From assembly GCA_040216555.1 (NCBI GenBank), contig JAVJOW010000033.1, positions 128,806 to 192,805 of the forward strand: a stretch of DNA of 64,000 nt, in the 5' to 3' direction. Positions 26,365 through 34,778 of the stretch are shown here, in pieces. A program made the translations under genes and the position numbers. This stretch comes from Arenibacter sp040216555 (GTDB lineage: Bacteria; Bacteroidota; Bacteroidia; Flavobacteriales; Flavobacteriaceae). Within the stretch, counting starts at the first letter, position 1; every line of letters starts with the position of its first letter. The notes below the pieces were generated by a model, which saw only the letters and a list, made by a program, of their open reading frames with translations, was not told the DNA's origin and searched no databases.

Positions 26365-27765
26365 ATGGCGTTAGAACCAAACGAGAGACCAGGGCAACCA
26401 ATTGCTAAGTTTGAATCCATGCTCAAGACGGATGATGTCTACTTCTTTGACGCGGAAGATTTTCAAGATATTATTCACCACTACCTCAATAACGGTAAAA
26501 TTGCATTGGCCAAAAAAGCCATTAAAATAGGGCTGCAACAGCATCCTGACAGTATCGAACTTAAGTTATTGTCCATAGAAGTCCTTGTTTTTGAAAATAA
26601 TCTGGAGTTGGCGGAGAAGATGCTGGATGAACTACAGGTAATAGACAGCAATAATGAGGAAATTTATATTCAAAGAGCCAATATTTATTCCAAGAAAGAC
26701 AATCACGAAGCGGCTGTTTCCCTATTGACCCAGGCATTAAATTTAACTGATGACAGTTTTGACATCCATTCCTTACTGGGAATGGAATATTTGTTCATGG
26801 ATAATTTTGAGGACGCCAAACAAAATTTCATGATGTGTGTATCCTATGATGAAGAGGATTATTCATCACTTTACAACGTTATCTATTGTTTTGAATTTCT
26901 TGAGGATTATGACGGAGCCATCATGTACCTAAATGATTACCTTGAACGAAATCCTTATAGCGAAGTTGCGTGGCACCAATTGGGCAAAATGTATTTTACA
27001 AAAAAAATGCACAAGGAGGCCCTGACCGCTTTTGACTTTGCCATTATTTCCGATGACACTTTTATCGGTGCTTATTTTGAAAAGGGAAAGGTATTGGAAA
27101 AAATGGGCAAGTACAATGAGGCCATTGAGAATTATGAGACCACCATTGCCATTGAAGACCCTACCTCGCATGCTTATTTAAGGATCGGTAGATGTCATGA
27201 AAAATTAAAGAATGATGAATTGGCCAAATCCTATTATTACAGAACGGTTCATGAAGATCCGTTGTTGGATAAGGGATGGTTGGCAATTACGGAATACTAT
27301 ATTAGACAGAAGGATTATAAAAAGGCACTATACTACATCAATAAAGCTATAAATATTGATGGGGAAAATTCCAAGTACTGGAAAAAATGCGGAAAGATCC
27401 ACTCCACTTTAAAAAATAATGACGAGGCCTACTATGCTTATCAGCAGGCGGTAGACCTAGGAAATTACGAATTTGACACTTGGTTTCATTGGGCCGATGT
27501 AGCAGTACAAAACCTGGACGTTCATGCGGCCATAGAAATACTGCTCCAGGGTCATGAATTTTATCCACAGCGATGTGAAATGCAATATAAAATGGCAGGA
27601 TATTACCTGCTAATAAGCGATTTCCCTAGAGCTCAATACAGGTTGATAAACGCCCTTAAAATAGACCTTGACCAACTACATTTATTTGAGGACGAATTTC
27701 CCCAATTCTTCAACACAGAATGGGCTCAAAACTTAATTGAAGATGTGAAAAAGGCTTCCAGATAA
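26365..27765 (+). CDS. tetratricopeptide-repeat protein
   Basis: The 466-residue protein lacks a signal peptide and is built almost wholly of TPR helices: about ten repeats with the A/G/Y/P pattern, for example AVSLLTQALNL, SLYNVIYCFEFLEDYDGAIMYLND, AYFEKGKVLEKMGKYNEAIENYE and AYLRIGRCHEKLKNDELAKSYY. TPR arrays mediate protein-protein contact, so it is probably a cytoplasmic scaffold. It lies between the aminotransferase and two DUF368 genes on the same strand. The first DUF368 gene has its own promoter box just after this stop. Confidence 0.9.
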   Translation: MALEPNERPGQPIAKFESMLKTDDVYFFDAEDFQDIIHHYLNNGKIALAKKAIKIGLQQHPDSIELKLLSIEVLVFENNLELAEKMLDELQVIDSNNEEIYIQRANIYSKKDNHEAAVSLLTQALNLTDDSFDIHSLLGMEYLFMDNFEDAKQNFMMCVSYDEEDYSSLYNVIYCFEFLEDYDGAIMYLNDYLERNPYSEVAWHQLGKMYFTKKMHKEALTAFDFAIISDDTFIGAYFEKGKVLEKMGKYNEAIENYETTIAIEDPTSHAYLRIGRCHEKLKNDELAKSYYYRTVHEDPLLDKGWLAITEYYIRQKDYKKALYYINKAINIDGENSKYWKKCGKIHSTLKNNDEAYYAYQQAVDLGNYEFDTWFHWADVAVQNLDVHAAIEILLQGHEFYPQRCEMQYKMAGYYLLISDFPRAQYRLINALKIDLDQLHLFEDEFPQFFNTEWAQNLIEDVKKASR

Positions 27766-27771
27766 ATAAAC

Positions 27772-27779
27772 TATTTTTG
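27772..27779 (+). promoter_or_regulatory. sigma-A -7 box for first DUF368 gene
   Basis: TATTTTTG, exact TAnnTTTG match, beginning seven bases after the TPR stop codon and 15 bases before the ATG at 27795. It overlaps a TTG at 27777 that opens the longer frame, which argues for the ATG. Confidence 0.6.
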
Positions 27780-27794
27780 TTTTTTTTATCATTT

Positions 27795-28712
27795 ATGGAA
27801 AATCGCAATCTTTTATCTTACATCTTTATTTTATTAAAAGGAATGGCCATGGGTGCTGCAGATGTTGTGCCCGGTGTATCGGGAGGCACCATTGCTTTTA
27901 TCTCCGGTATTTACGAAGAACTCATCACCAGTATTAACAACGTAAACATTTCCCTTTTAAATACATTGAGAAAAGAAGGAATAAAAGCCTTTTGGTTCAA
28001 ACTTAATGGTAACTTTCTGCTGGCTCTGCTTCTTGGTATTGGCATTAGCGTCCTTTCCTTGGCCAAACTCATTAGTTGGTTAATGGAGAACGAACCCATA
28101 CCGCTATGGTCTTTTTTCTTTGGCCTGGTCGTGGCCAGTATTATATTGGTAGGCAAGGAAATTAAAAAATGGAATTTGGCCGCAATAATAATATTGATTC
28201 TGGGAGCTGCCATTGCCTTTTACGTTACAAAATTGCCGCCTTCCGAAAATTCAGCATCATTACCCTATTTATTCTTCTCAGGAGCCTTAGCCATATGCGC
28301 CATGATTTTACCCGGGATATCCGGAGCATTTATCTTAGTGCTGCTGGGATCCTATAAAACGGTATTGGATGCAGTTCATGAACGAGATCTGAAAATTGTA
28401 ATCACGGTTGGCCTAGGAGCCATTTTTGGACTACTGAGTTTTGCAAAACTCCTAAAATGGATGTTTACACATTACAAGAACCTAACCTTGGCGCTGTTGA
28501 CCGGATTTATTTTAGGTTCCTTAAACAAAATATGGCCATGGAAGGAAGTCTTGGAGACCAAAATGTTCGGGGAAAAAATAATTACTATCAAGGATCAGAA
28601 TATCTCCCCATTTTCTTTTGAAGGAGACCCTCAATTAATAAGTGCGATTATCCTCGCTTTACTTGGTTTTTCCCTTATTTTTATACTGGAAAAATTGGCC
28701 GCCCAAAAATAA
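27795..28712 (+). CDS. DUF368 polyprenyl-phosphate transporter (PopT type)
   Basis: The chosen ATG start (MENRNLLSYI) gives 305 residues; an in-frame TTG six codons earlier lies in the promoter box. The protein has about eight membrane segments. The DUF368 hallmark is GAADVVPGVSGGTIAFISGIYE near residue 23, matched by a second internal copy CAMILPGISGAFILVLLGSY near 175. PopT-type DUF368 proteins flip recycled undecaprenyl phosphate back across the inner membrane so that wall, LPS and capsule synthesis can continue. A paralogue follows 14 bases later, and aroE after that. Confidence 0.92.
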   Translation: MENRNLLSYIFILLKGMAMGAADVVPGVSGGTIAFISGIYEELITSINNVNISLLNTLRKEGIKAFWFKLNGNFLLALLLGIGISVLSLAKLISWLMENEPIPLWSFFFGLVVASIILVGKEIKKWNLAAIIILILGAAIAFYVTKLPPSENSASLPYLFFSGALAICAMILPGISGAFILVLLGSYKTVLDAVHERDLKIVITVGLGAIFGLLSFAKLLKWMFTHYKNLTLALLTGFILGSLNKIWPWKEVLETKMFGEKIITIKDQNISPFSFEGDPQLISAIILALLGFSLIFILEKLAAQK

Positions 28713-28726
28713 ACGCCCAACCCCCA

Positions 28727-29740
28727 ATGAAAAACCCCAGAACATTAACTGATAAATTTTTCCTTGTTATCAAGGGCTTATTTATGGGTGCAGCCAACAA
28801 AGTTCCAGGGGTATCAGGAGGTATAGTCGCCTTTGTAGGCGGATTTTACGAAGAATTTATCTACTCCCTTCAAAAGGTAAATGGAAAAGCCTTTAAACTG
28901 TTGATCAGTGGAAGGTTAAAAAGTTTCTATCGCTACACCAACGGCCAGTTTTTAACACTCCTGATTTTTGGCATGTTGGTAAGTTATTTCAGTATCTCAA
29001 AAATTTTGGATTATTTTTTGGAAAGAAATGAGCTCTATGTGTGGTCTGCCTTTTTCGGGATGATATTGGGCTCCATTTACTACATTGGAAAGGACTTTGG
29101 ACATTGGGGAAAAAAGACCATACCGGCAGGAATAATTGGATTGATCATTGGTATATCCATAAGCTTCCTCAATCCTGCTACACAAAACGACAATTTAATC
29201 TTTATATTTTTTTGTGGCATTATCAGTGTCTCGGGAATGACCTTACCTGGACTATCAGGTTCCTTTATACTGATCCTTCTAGGTAATTATGTGCTTCTAT
29301 TGGTAGATTCCGTAAACGCACTTTATGATACCTTTTCGGAAATCTTAACGGGCAACTATAGTTTTATTAAAAACGCAACACGGCTCAATACCCTAAAAAT
29401 ACTGGCGGTATTCACTGCCGGTTCAGCTGCCGGCCTAGTAACCCTCTCACATCTATTGACGTTCGTACTGAAACATTACAGGCATATAACCACTGCAGTG
29501 ATTATAGGTTTTATTACGGGTTCATTGGGAGTGGTATGGCCCTGGAAACGCACTTTATTTAAAACGGATATGAATGGCAATTTACTCTTGGATACCAACC
29601 ATAACCCGATAATAAAGAATTATGAAAGATTCCTGCCAAATTTGGGATCTTCCGAGACTTGGTGGGCCATTTTTTTTATATTTTTTGGGATATTAATTTT
29701 ATTAGGATTAGACTGGTATGGAAAAAACAGAAAGAGATAA
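28727..29740 (+). CDS. DUF368 polyprenyl-phosphate transporter, second tandem copy
   Basis: The 337-residue membrane protein is a paralogue of the preceding gene product. The hallmark appears as GAANKVPGVSGGIVAFVGGFYE near residue 23 and SGMTLPGLSGSFILILLGNY near 176. Sequence between motifs has drifted widely, so the duplication is old. A longer loop before the C-terminal segment (NGNLLLDTNHNPIIKNYERF) accounts for the extra length. It starts 14 bases after the first copy and overlaps aroE by 23 bases, implying tight co-translation. Role inferred as above. Confidence 0.92.
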   Translation: MKNPRTLTDKFFLVIKGLFMGAANKVPGVSGGIVAFVGGFYEEFIYSLQKVNGKAFKLLISGRLKSFYRYTNGQFLTLLIFGMLVSYFSISKILDYFLERNELYVWSAFFGMILGSIYYIGKDFGHWGKKTIPAGIIGLIIGISISFLNPATQNDNLIFIFFCGIISVSGMTLPGLSGSFILILLGNYVLLLVDSVNALYDTFSEILTGNYSFIKNATRLNTLKILAVFTAGSAAGLVTLSHLLTFVLKHYRHITTAVIIGFITGSLGVVWPWKRTLFKTDMNGNLLLDTNHNPIIKNYERFLPNLGSSETWWAIFFIFFGILILLGLDWYGKNRKR

Positions 29741-30470
29741 AATTAGATTTGGATTAATTGGAAAAAATATTTCCTATTCATTTTCAAGGGGCTATTTTAC
29801 CAAGAAATTCTCTGAAATGGGATTGGAAAGACACTCATACGAGAATTTTGATTTGGAGAATATTGACCAGTTTAAGGGCCTATTGGAACAAAATGGCAAT
29901 ATACATGGCTTTAACGTAACTATTCCCTACAAAGAACAGGTTATGCCCTTTTTATCCAAAATAGATCCTGAAGCCCAAACTATTGGAGCTGTAAATACCA
30001 TTAAAATAAAGGGGAATCAAACAATAGGCTTCAATACAGACGCCTATGGCTTTCAAAAATCCATAGAGCCCCATCTTAGGGAACACCATAAAAAAGCGCT
30101 TATCTTGGGTACCGGTGGCGCTTCCAAGGCAGTGGCATATGTATTTAACAAATTGGGAATATCCTATATATTAGTATCTAGAAATCCCAGAGACAAACAG
30201 CTCAACTACACAGATCTTAATAAAGAAGTGTTAAAGGACCATACAGTAATTGTAAATTGCACTCCTTTAGGTACTTACCCCAACATGAACGACAAGCCAG
30301 ACCTGCCATACAGCTTCATCACCAAACGGCATTTACTTTTCGACCTTATCTACAATCCCGAAAAAACAGCATTTTTGCTAGCAGGTGAGCAGCAAGGTGG
30401 CAAAATAAGCAATGGCGCCAACATGCTTCAATTTCAGGCGGAAAAATCCTGGGAGATATGGAATTCCTAG
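29718..30470 (+). CDS. aroE: shikimate dehydrogenase
   Basis: The 250-residue enzyme reduces 3-dehydroshikimate with NADPH in aromatic amino-acid synthesis. Landmarks are ISYSFSRGYFTKKF near residue 19 (substrate-binding serines), NVTIPYKEQV near 67 with the catalytic Lys, GAVNTIK near 92, FNTDAYG near 105 with catalytic Asp, and the nucleotide loop LGTGGASKA near 130. It is shorter than E. coli AroE (272). The start overlaps the DUF368 paralogue by 23 bases, so it depends on that operon. Confidence 0.95.
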   Translation: MEKTERDKIRFGLIGKNISYSFSRGYFTKKFSEMGLERHSYENFDLENIDQFKGLLEQNGNIHGFNVTIPYKEQVMPFLSKIDPEAQTIGAVNTIKIKGNQTIGFNTDAYGFQKSIEPHLREHHKKALILGTGGASKAVAYVFNKLGISYILVSRNPRDKQLNYTDLNKEVLKDHTVIVNCTPLGTYPNMNDKPDLPYSFITKRHLLFDLIYNPEKTAFLLAGEQQGGKISNGANMLQFQAEKSWEIWNS

Positions 30471-30550
30471 TACAAGAAGGAATTGGACCTCTTAATACCA
30501 AGAAAAATACGGGATTCCCCTCTCTAAAAAACCTTAAAAAGAAGTTTCAT

Positions 30551-30558
30551 TACCTTTG
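30551..30558 (+). promoter_or_regulatory. sigma-A -7 box for DUF349 gene
   Basis: TACCTTTG matches TAnnTTTG, 64 bases before the ATG at 30623, giving a normal-length leader of roughly 60 bases. Confidence 0.5.
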
Positions 30559-30622
30559 ATATATAGACGGATGTAATTATATTTCCGTACATTACATTTA
30601 GAAAGCTATAAACATTCAGAAA

Positions 30623-32818
30623 ATGTTAGAAGATAAAGACGACAACCTACAGCATAATGTGGGTACAGAGGAAACCTCAGGAAATACCGAAGCAATAAAT
30701 AATTCGGAAGCCAAGAATGAAACAAAATCCGCTCCCAATCCTGAGACCATTGAAACAGATTCTGTAAATAACTCCGAGGAATTGGCGGAAGATAAAAGTG
30801 CATCTATCGATTCGGATACCAAGAACGAAGAAAAGTTGAAAGAATCTTCAACCCAAAAAGCCCCGGAAAAAGTATCCATTGAAAAAAGCGCTACTTCCGA
30901 AGATGTTTTAGAAGATGTTGTGAACAATGAAACTTCCGCCGAAACAACTGAGGAGAAAGAGGAAGATGTTCTGGAGGAAATAGATGAATCCAATGCAGAG
31001 GATGCCGAAGATTCGGACAACCATCAGCGACACCATATTCCCATGCCGGATTACCACGCTATGTCCATGGAGAATTTGGTAGGGGAGCTTCAGCGATTGG
31101 TAAGGAACGAAAAGGTGCAAGCTATTAAAAAGCATGTTGACGGCATTAAATATGAATTCGATCAGAAGTTTCAGGAATTCATAGATGAAAAGAAGGAAGA
31201 CTTTATAAATAGTGGTGGAAACGAAATTGATTTCCGATACAATTCCGTTGACAAAAGACAGTTTAACGAGGTATATTCCGATTACCGGGAAAAAAGAAAT
31301 AGTTATTACAAAAACCTGGAACAGGGACTTAAATCCAATCTTGCGCAAAGACTGGAAATCATCAACGAGCTTAAGGCGTTGGTTAACGTTGAAGAGGATA
31401 TAAACACAACCTATAAAAATTTTAAAGACCTTCAGGAACGATGGAAAAATGCCGGGCCTATTCCACGTGCCAATTACAATGATGTTTGGCGCACATACCA
31501 CCATCACATTGAAATTTTTTACGACTTCCTACATCTAAATAGGGAGCTAAGGGATCTGGATTTCAAGCACAACTACGAGGAAAAACTAAAGATCGTGGTG
31601 CGGGCAGAAGAGTTGGTCCAAATAGAGGATTTAAACAAGGCATTTCAGGAACTTCAGACCCTGCATAAAATCTGGAAGGAAGATATTGGCCCTGTTGGCA
31701 AAGAGCACAGGGAAGAGATTTGGGACCGTTTTAGCAATGCTACCAAATTGCTGCACCAAAGACGACAGGATTACTATAAAGACCTGGAAAAGGTCTACGA
31801 ACAGAACCTGGAAAAGAAACACGAAATAATTGAAGCTATAAGTACAATAGCCACTCACATTGCTTCCAGTCACAAGGAGCTGCAACAACAAATTAGAGAG
31901 GTGGAAAAATTGCGCGATTCCTTCTTTAAAGCAGGGAAAGTGCCGCAAAAAGTAAATGAGAAGACTTGGGCAGGTTTTAAGGATGCGGTACGTGAGTTCA
32001 ATAGAAACAAAAACAACTACTATAAAAATTTAAAGAAAGACCAACAAATAAATCTAGATAAAAAAAGGGCATTGTTAGAGCTTGCGGTTTCCTTAAAGGA
32101 TAGTGAGGAATGGGATACCACCACCCAGGAAATGAAAAGGATTCAGAACGAATGGAAAAAAATTGGGCATGTTCCCAGAAAATACTCCGACAAAATATGG
32201 AAGGAGTTTAAAACCGCATGCAACCATTATTTTGACCGTTTACACGCCTTAAAAAATGAAGCCCATAAGGAGGAGATAGAGAATTTTGACAAGAAAAATG
32301 CATGTCTGGAAAACTTAAAAAATTTCCAACTAAGTGGGGATAAGAGTAAGGATTTAACCGCCATTAAAGAGTTTATTGCAGAATGGAAGGAAGCTGGTAG
32401 GGTGCCCTTCAATAAAAAGAGCATAAATGCCAAGTTTAACAAAATTCTAGATGCCCTGTTCAAAAAATTGGATGTCAACAGGCAGGAGGCGGAACTGCTG
32501 AAATACGGTAACAAGATTCAGCAGCTGGCGAATAATGACAACGACTACGCCATCTCTAACGAACGTACTTTTATCAGAAGAAAAATAGACGAAAGCAAAA
32601 GTGAAATTAGGCAATTGGAAAACAATCTTCAATTCTTTTCCAATGCTTCCGAAGATAACCCTGTGGTAAAAGAAGTAATTAAAAACATAAACAACCATAA
32701 GGAATCCTTGGCCACATGGAAGGCCAAATTAAAAAAGTTGAACATTCTGGAAAATAATTTGATAAAAGAAGCCGAAGATGCCGAAAATGAAGATGAATCC
32801 TCTACCGACGAAGAATAG
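30623..32818 (+). CDS. DUF349 repeat protein
   Basis: The 731-residue cytoplasmic protein has an acidic, low-complexity N-terminus (residues 1-135, rich in Glu, Asp, Ser and Thr) followed by helical DUF349 repeats. I count five repeat ends of the form G-x-[IV]-[PG]-x(6-8)-W: GPIPRANYNDVW, GPVGKEHREEIW, GKVPQKVNEKTW, GHVPRKYSDKIW and GRVPFNKKS. The C-terminus is coiled coil. DUF349 proteins are widespread in Bacteroidetes and actinobacteria, with no settled function. The frame stands in its own transcription unit with a promoter box at 30551. Confidence 0.9.
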   Translation: MLEDKDDNLQHNVGTEETSGNTEAINNSEAKNETKSAPNPETIETDSVNNSEELAEDKSASIDSDTKNEEKLKESSTQKAPEKVSIEKSATSEDVLEDVVNNETSAETTEEKEEDVLEEIDESNAEDAEDSDNHQRHHIPMPDYHAMSMENLVGELQRLVRNEKVQAIKKHVDGIKYEFDQKFQEFIDEKKEDFINSGGNEIDFRYNSVDKRQFNEVYSDYREKRNSYYKNLEQGLKSNLAQRLEIINELKALVNVEEDINTTYKNFKDLQERWKNAGPIPRANYNDVWRTYHHHIEIFYDFLHLNRELRDLDFKHNYEEKLKIVVRAEELVQIEDLNKAFQELQTLHKIWKEDIGPVGKEHREEIWDRFSNATKLLHQRRQDYYKDLEKVYEQNLEKKHEIIEAISTIATHIASSHKELQQQIREVEKLRDSFFKAGKVPQKVNEKTWAGFKDAVREFNRNKNNYYKNLKKDQQINLDKKRALLELAVSLKDSEEWDTTTQEMKRIQNEWKKIGHVPRKYSDKIWKEFKTACNHYFDRLHALKNEAHKEEIENFDKKNACLENLKNFQLSGDKSKDLTAIKEFIAEWKEAGRVPFNKKSINAKFNKILDALFKKLDVNRQEAELLKYGNKIQQLANNDNDYAISNERTFIRRKIDESKSEIRQLENNLQFFSNASEDNPVVKEVIKNINNHKESLATWKAKLKKLNILENNLIKEAEDAENEDESSTDEE

Positions 32819-32874
32819 ACCTCGCTCTTAACAATTTAAAATATAAGCACATTAGTAAAATTAAGGTTAGTGTA

Positions 32875-33729
32875 ATGATGGCTTTATGGTTTGTTATTTT
32901 ACTAACAAGCTGCGGCACTTCTAGAATAGTTGTAAAAGAAACAGCTGCTCCCCTTTCCAACCAGTTACCGGAACCAAATTTGGTATTTGTTATTACAAAA
33001 GAGGATCCAAACCTCAACGATTCCCTACTTATAGGTACTATAGCCACCAAGCACAATGGTTTTATCGGGGATTGCAATCTTAGGCAAGTTAAACGGGCAG
33101 CAGAAAAAGAAGCTAAAGAAATTGGCGGTAATTTAATATTTATAACAAGACACAAGCTCCCAAACACCCTATTAAATCCTTGCCATAGAATTAGGGGAAA
33201 TATCTATTCCGTTCCCAATCCAGAAGCTTTTGAAAAGGAAATTCTTTGGAATACCAATAGAAAACTTAAAGTGACAGATTTTAAGGGATCAACTAAAGGC
33301 AAACCCTTTGTTGCAGCCACAAATGCCTATTTTGGTTATACTACAAGTCTAAAATCTGAGGAAAACATGGTTATTGTTGAAGTCGATACCTATTTCGATT
33401 GCGAGCTTTCCTATTTTAAAAATAATAAAGACCAATCCTTAGTTTTAAATCACGAACAATTGCATTTTGACATAACCGAAGTCTACGCCAGGAAGTTTAT
33501 CAAAAGACTACACTATGAGGTTAATAGTTTTAAGGATCTTGTAAAGAAAGTGGAGCGCATAGGGAATGAAGTAAATAAAGAACTTCAATTAAAACAGGAG
33601 GCTTATGATACGGCAGTGTATAGCGATCTATCAAAACAATCCTATTGGGACGAATGGACCGAAACGGCCTTAGAGGAATTGGATATGTACAATAACAAAA
33701 CCATAAGCAGGCCCTATAAAAAAGATTAG
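32875..33729 (+). CDS. DUF922-like lipoprotein with HEXXH motif
   Basis: The 284-residue lipoprotein starts MMALWF and has a lipobox LTSC (Cys13). The C-terminal half looks like DUF922-type putative zinc proteases: LKVTDFKGSTKGKPFVAATNA near residue 125, then VEVDTYFDCELSYF, and LNHEQLHFDITEVYARKF near 198. HEQLH fits an HEXXH zinc site with a downstream Glu. The N-terminal half (FVITKEDPNLNDSLLIGT) has no match I know. It follows the DUF349 gene by 56 bases on the same strand. Activity is inferred from the motif only. Confidence 0.72.
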   Translation: MMALWFVILLTSCGTSRIVVKETAAPLSNQLPEPNLVFVITKEDPNLNDSLLIGTIATKHNGFIGDCNLRQVKRAAEKEAKEIGGNLIFITRHKLPNTLLNPCHRIRGNIYSVPNPEAFEKEILWNTNRKLKVTDFKGSTKGKPFVAATNAYFGYTTSLKSEENMVIVEVDTYFDCELSYFKNNKDQSLVLNHEQLHFDITEVYARKFIKRLHYEVNSFKDLVKKVERIGNEVNKELQLKQEAYDTAVYSDLSKQSYWDEWTETALEELDMYNNKTISRPYKKD

Positions 33730-33744
33730 AAAATTCCGGCGGTT

Positions 33745-34542
33745 TTAGTAATTAGGTCTAGACTTCTGCTCCACAATAACTTTCATATTCAAAAGCTCCA
33801 CAGGGTTTCCAAATTGAGTAAAGATGGCAACGTCCGCTGCGTCACGTCCATAAGCTATTGCAATACGACCTCCCTTCATATCGGCTTGTGTAGGGTCGAG
33901 TGTGTACCATCGATTTCCAACATAGACCTCGAACCACGCGTGTAAATCCATGGGCACAAGGCCCTCCAGATATCCCACTACCATTCGCGCCGGGATTGAA
34001 AGCGCTCGGCAACAAGCTATTCCCAAATGGGCCATATCCCTGCATACTCCGCTGCTTAATTGGTTCAACTCTGATGCACTTATAATCTGCTGCCCGGCTC
34101 CGGGGGTGTACTGTATGGTGTTCCGGACATAATCAACGATGGCTGTGCACTGATCATAACCCGAGGAATAGCCTCTTACAAGAGATGCGGCCATTTCAGT
34201 AAATCGATCCGACTCGCAATACCGGCTTGGGTAAAGAAAAGGCAGAACATCGTCAGGCAATAGTTGTACTTCGACAAATGGAGCATTGGGAGCGGTATCG
34301 GAGGAGTCCGCTGTTTCCACATATGCAGATGTTCGCACTGAAAAATTCCCAGCCGGTGCAACCAGTCGCTGACACAAATTGCCGAAATTATCCGTGAACT
34401 CGTTCACCGTTGCACTAGGTGACAAAATATACTCTTCACGTGCAATCCACTGTTGCCGTCCACTTCGTGGACGCAACTTTAGCAAAAATGGAGTAGGAAC
34501 CGGTATGTGGAATTCAAGTAAGCAGGATGCGTTTAACCACAT
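33745..34542 (-). CDS. transglutaminase-like cysteine protease-fold protein
   Basis: The chosen ATG gives 265 residues starting MWLNASCLLEFHIP, which matches the family start; a start 11 codons earlier also exists. An N-terminal beta domain is followed by the transglutaminase core with the catalytic triad: SGVCRDMAHLG near residue 166 (Cys), DLHAWFEVYV near 201 (His), and LDPTQ near 217 (Asp). These proteins often act as peptidases or amidases. The gene is about 50 percent G+C in the stretch I counted, clearly above its neighbours, and uses different codons. It is likely a horizontal acquisition. It converges with the DUF922-like gene. Confidence 0.88.
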   Translation of the reverse strand: MWLNASCLLEFHIPVPTPFLLKLRPRSGRQQWIAREEYILSPSATVNEFTDNFGNLCQRLVAPAGNFSVRTSAYVETADSSDTAPNAPFVEVQLLPDDVLPFLYPSRYCESDRFTEMAASLVRGYSSGYDQCTAIVDYVRNTIQYTPGAGQQIISASELNQLSSGVCRDMAHLGIACCRALSIPARMVVGYLEGLVPMDLHAWFEVYVGNRWYTLDPTQADMKGGRIAIAYGRDAADVAIFTQFGNPVELLNMKVIVEQKSRPNY

Positions 34543-34712
34543 AACAATTTTTCTGATTAAATTACACGTTCGCATTCACCTTTGTGAATAGATACGGAGA
34601 ACAAAAGAGGTAATAGAAGGAAATGTGATTTGTTTTCCATTTCCAACTATAATACTTGCCCCATTAAATATGATCAAGAAAGCAAGCAATCTACTTGTTC
34701 TCTACTACAGAT

Positions 34713-34763
34713 AAAAGAACTTCCCCAAAATGATTATGAATGTCATTTTGGGGAAGTTCTTTT
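34713..34763. terminator. long perfect hairpin terminator after rny
   Basis: The arms 34713-34733 and 34743-34763 are 21 bases each and pair without mismatch around a nine-base loop; arms end in A/T runs so it can terminate in both directions. It lies 16 bases after the rny stop. Confidence 0.85.
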
Positions 34764-34778
34764 AAATTCCTTACAAAA

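Noticed and set aside
30616..31507. Long minus-strand frames opposite the DUF349 gene
   Set aside because: They are Ser-rich or hydrophobic shadows produced by the acidic, codon-biased sense strand; no start signal or family match.
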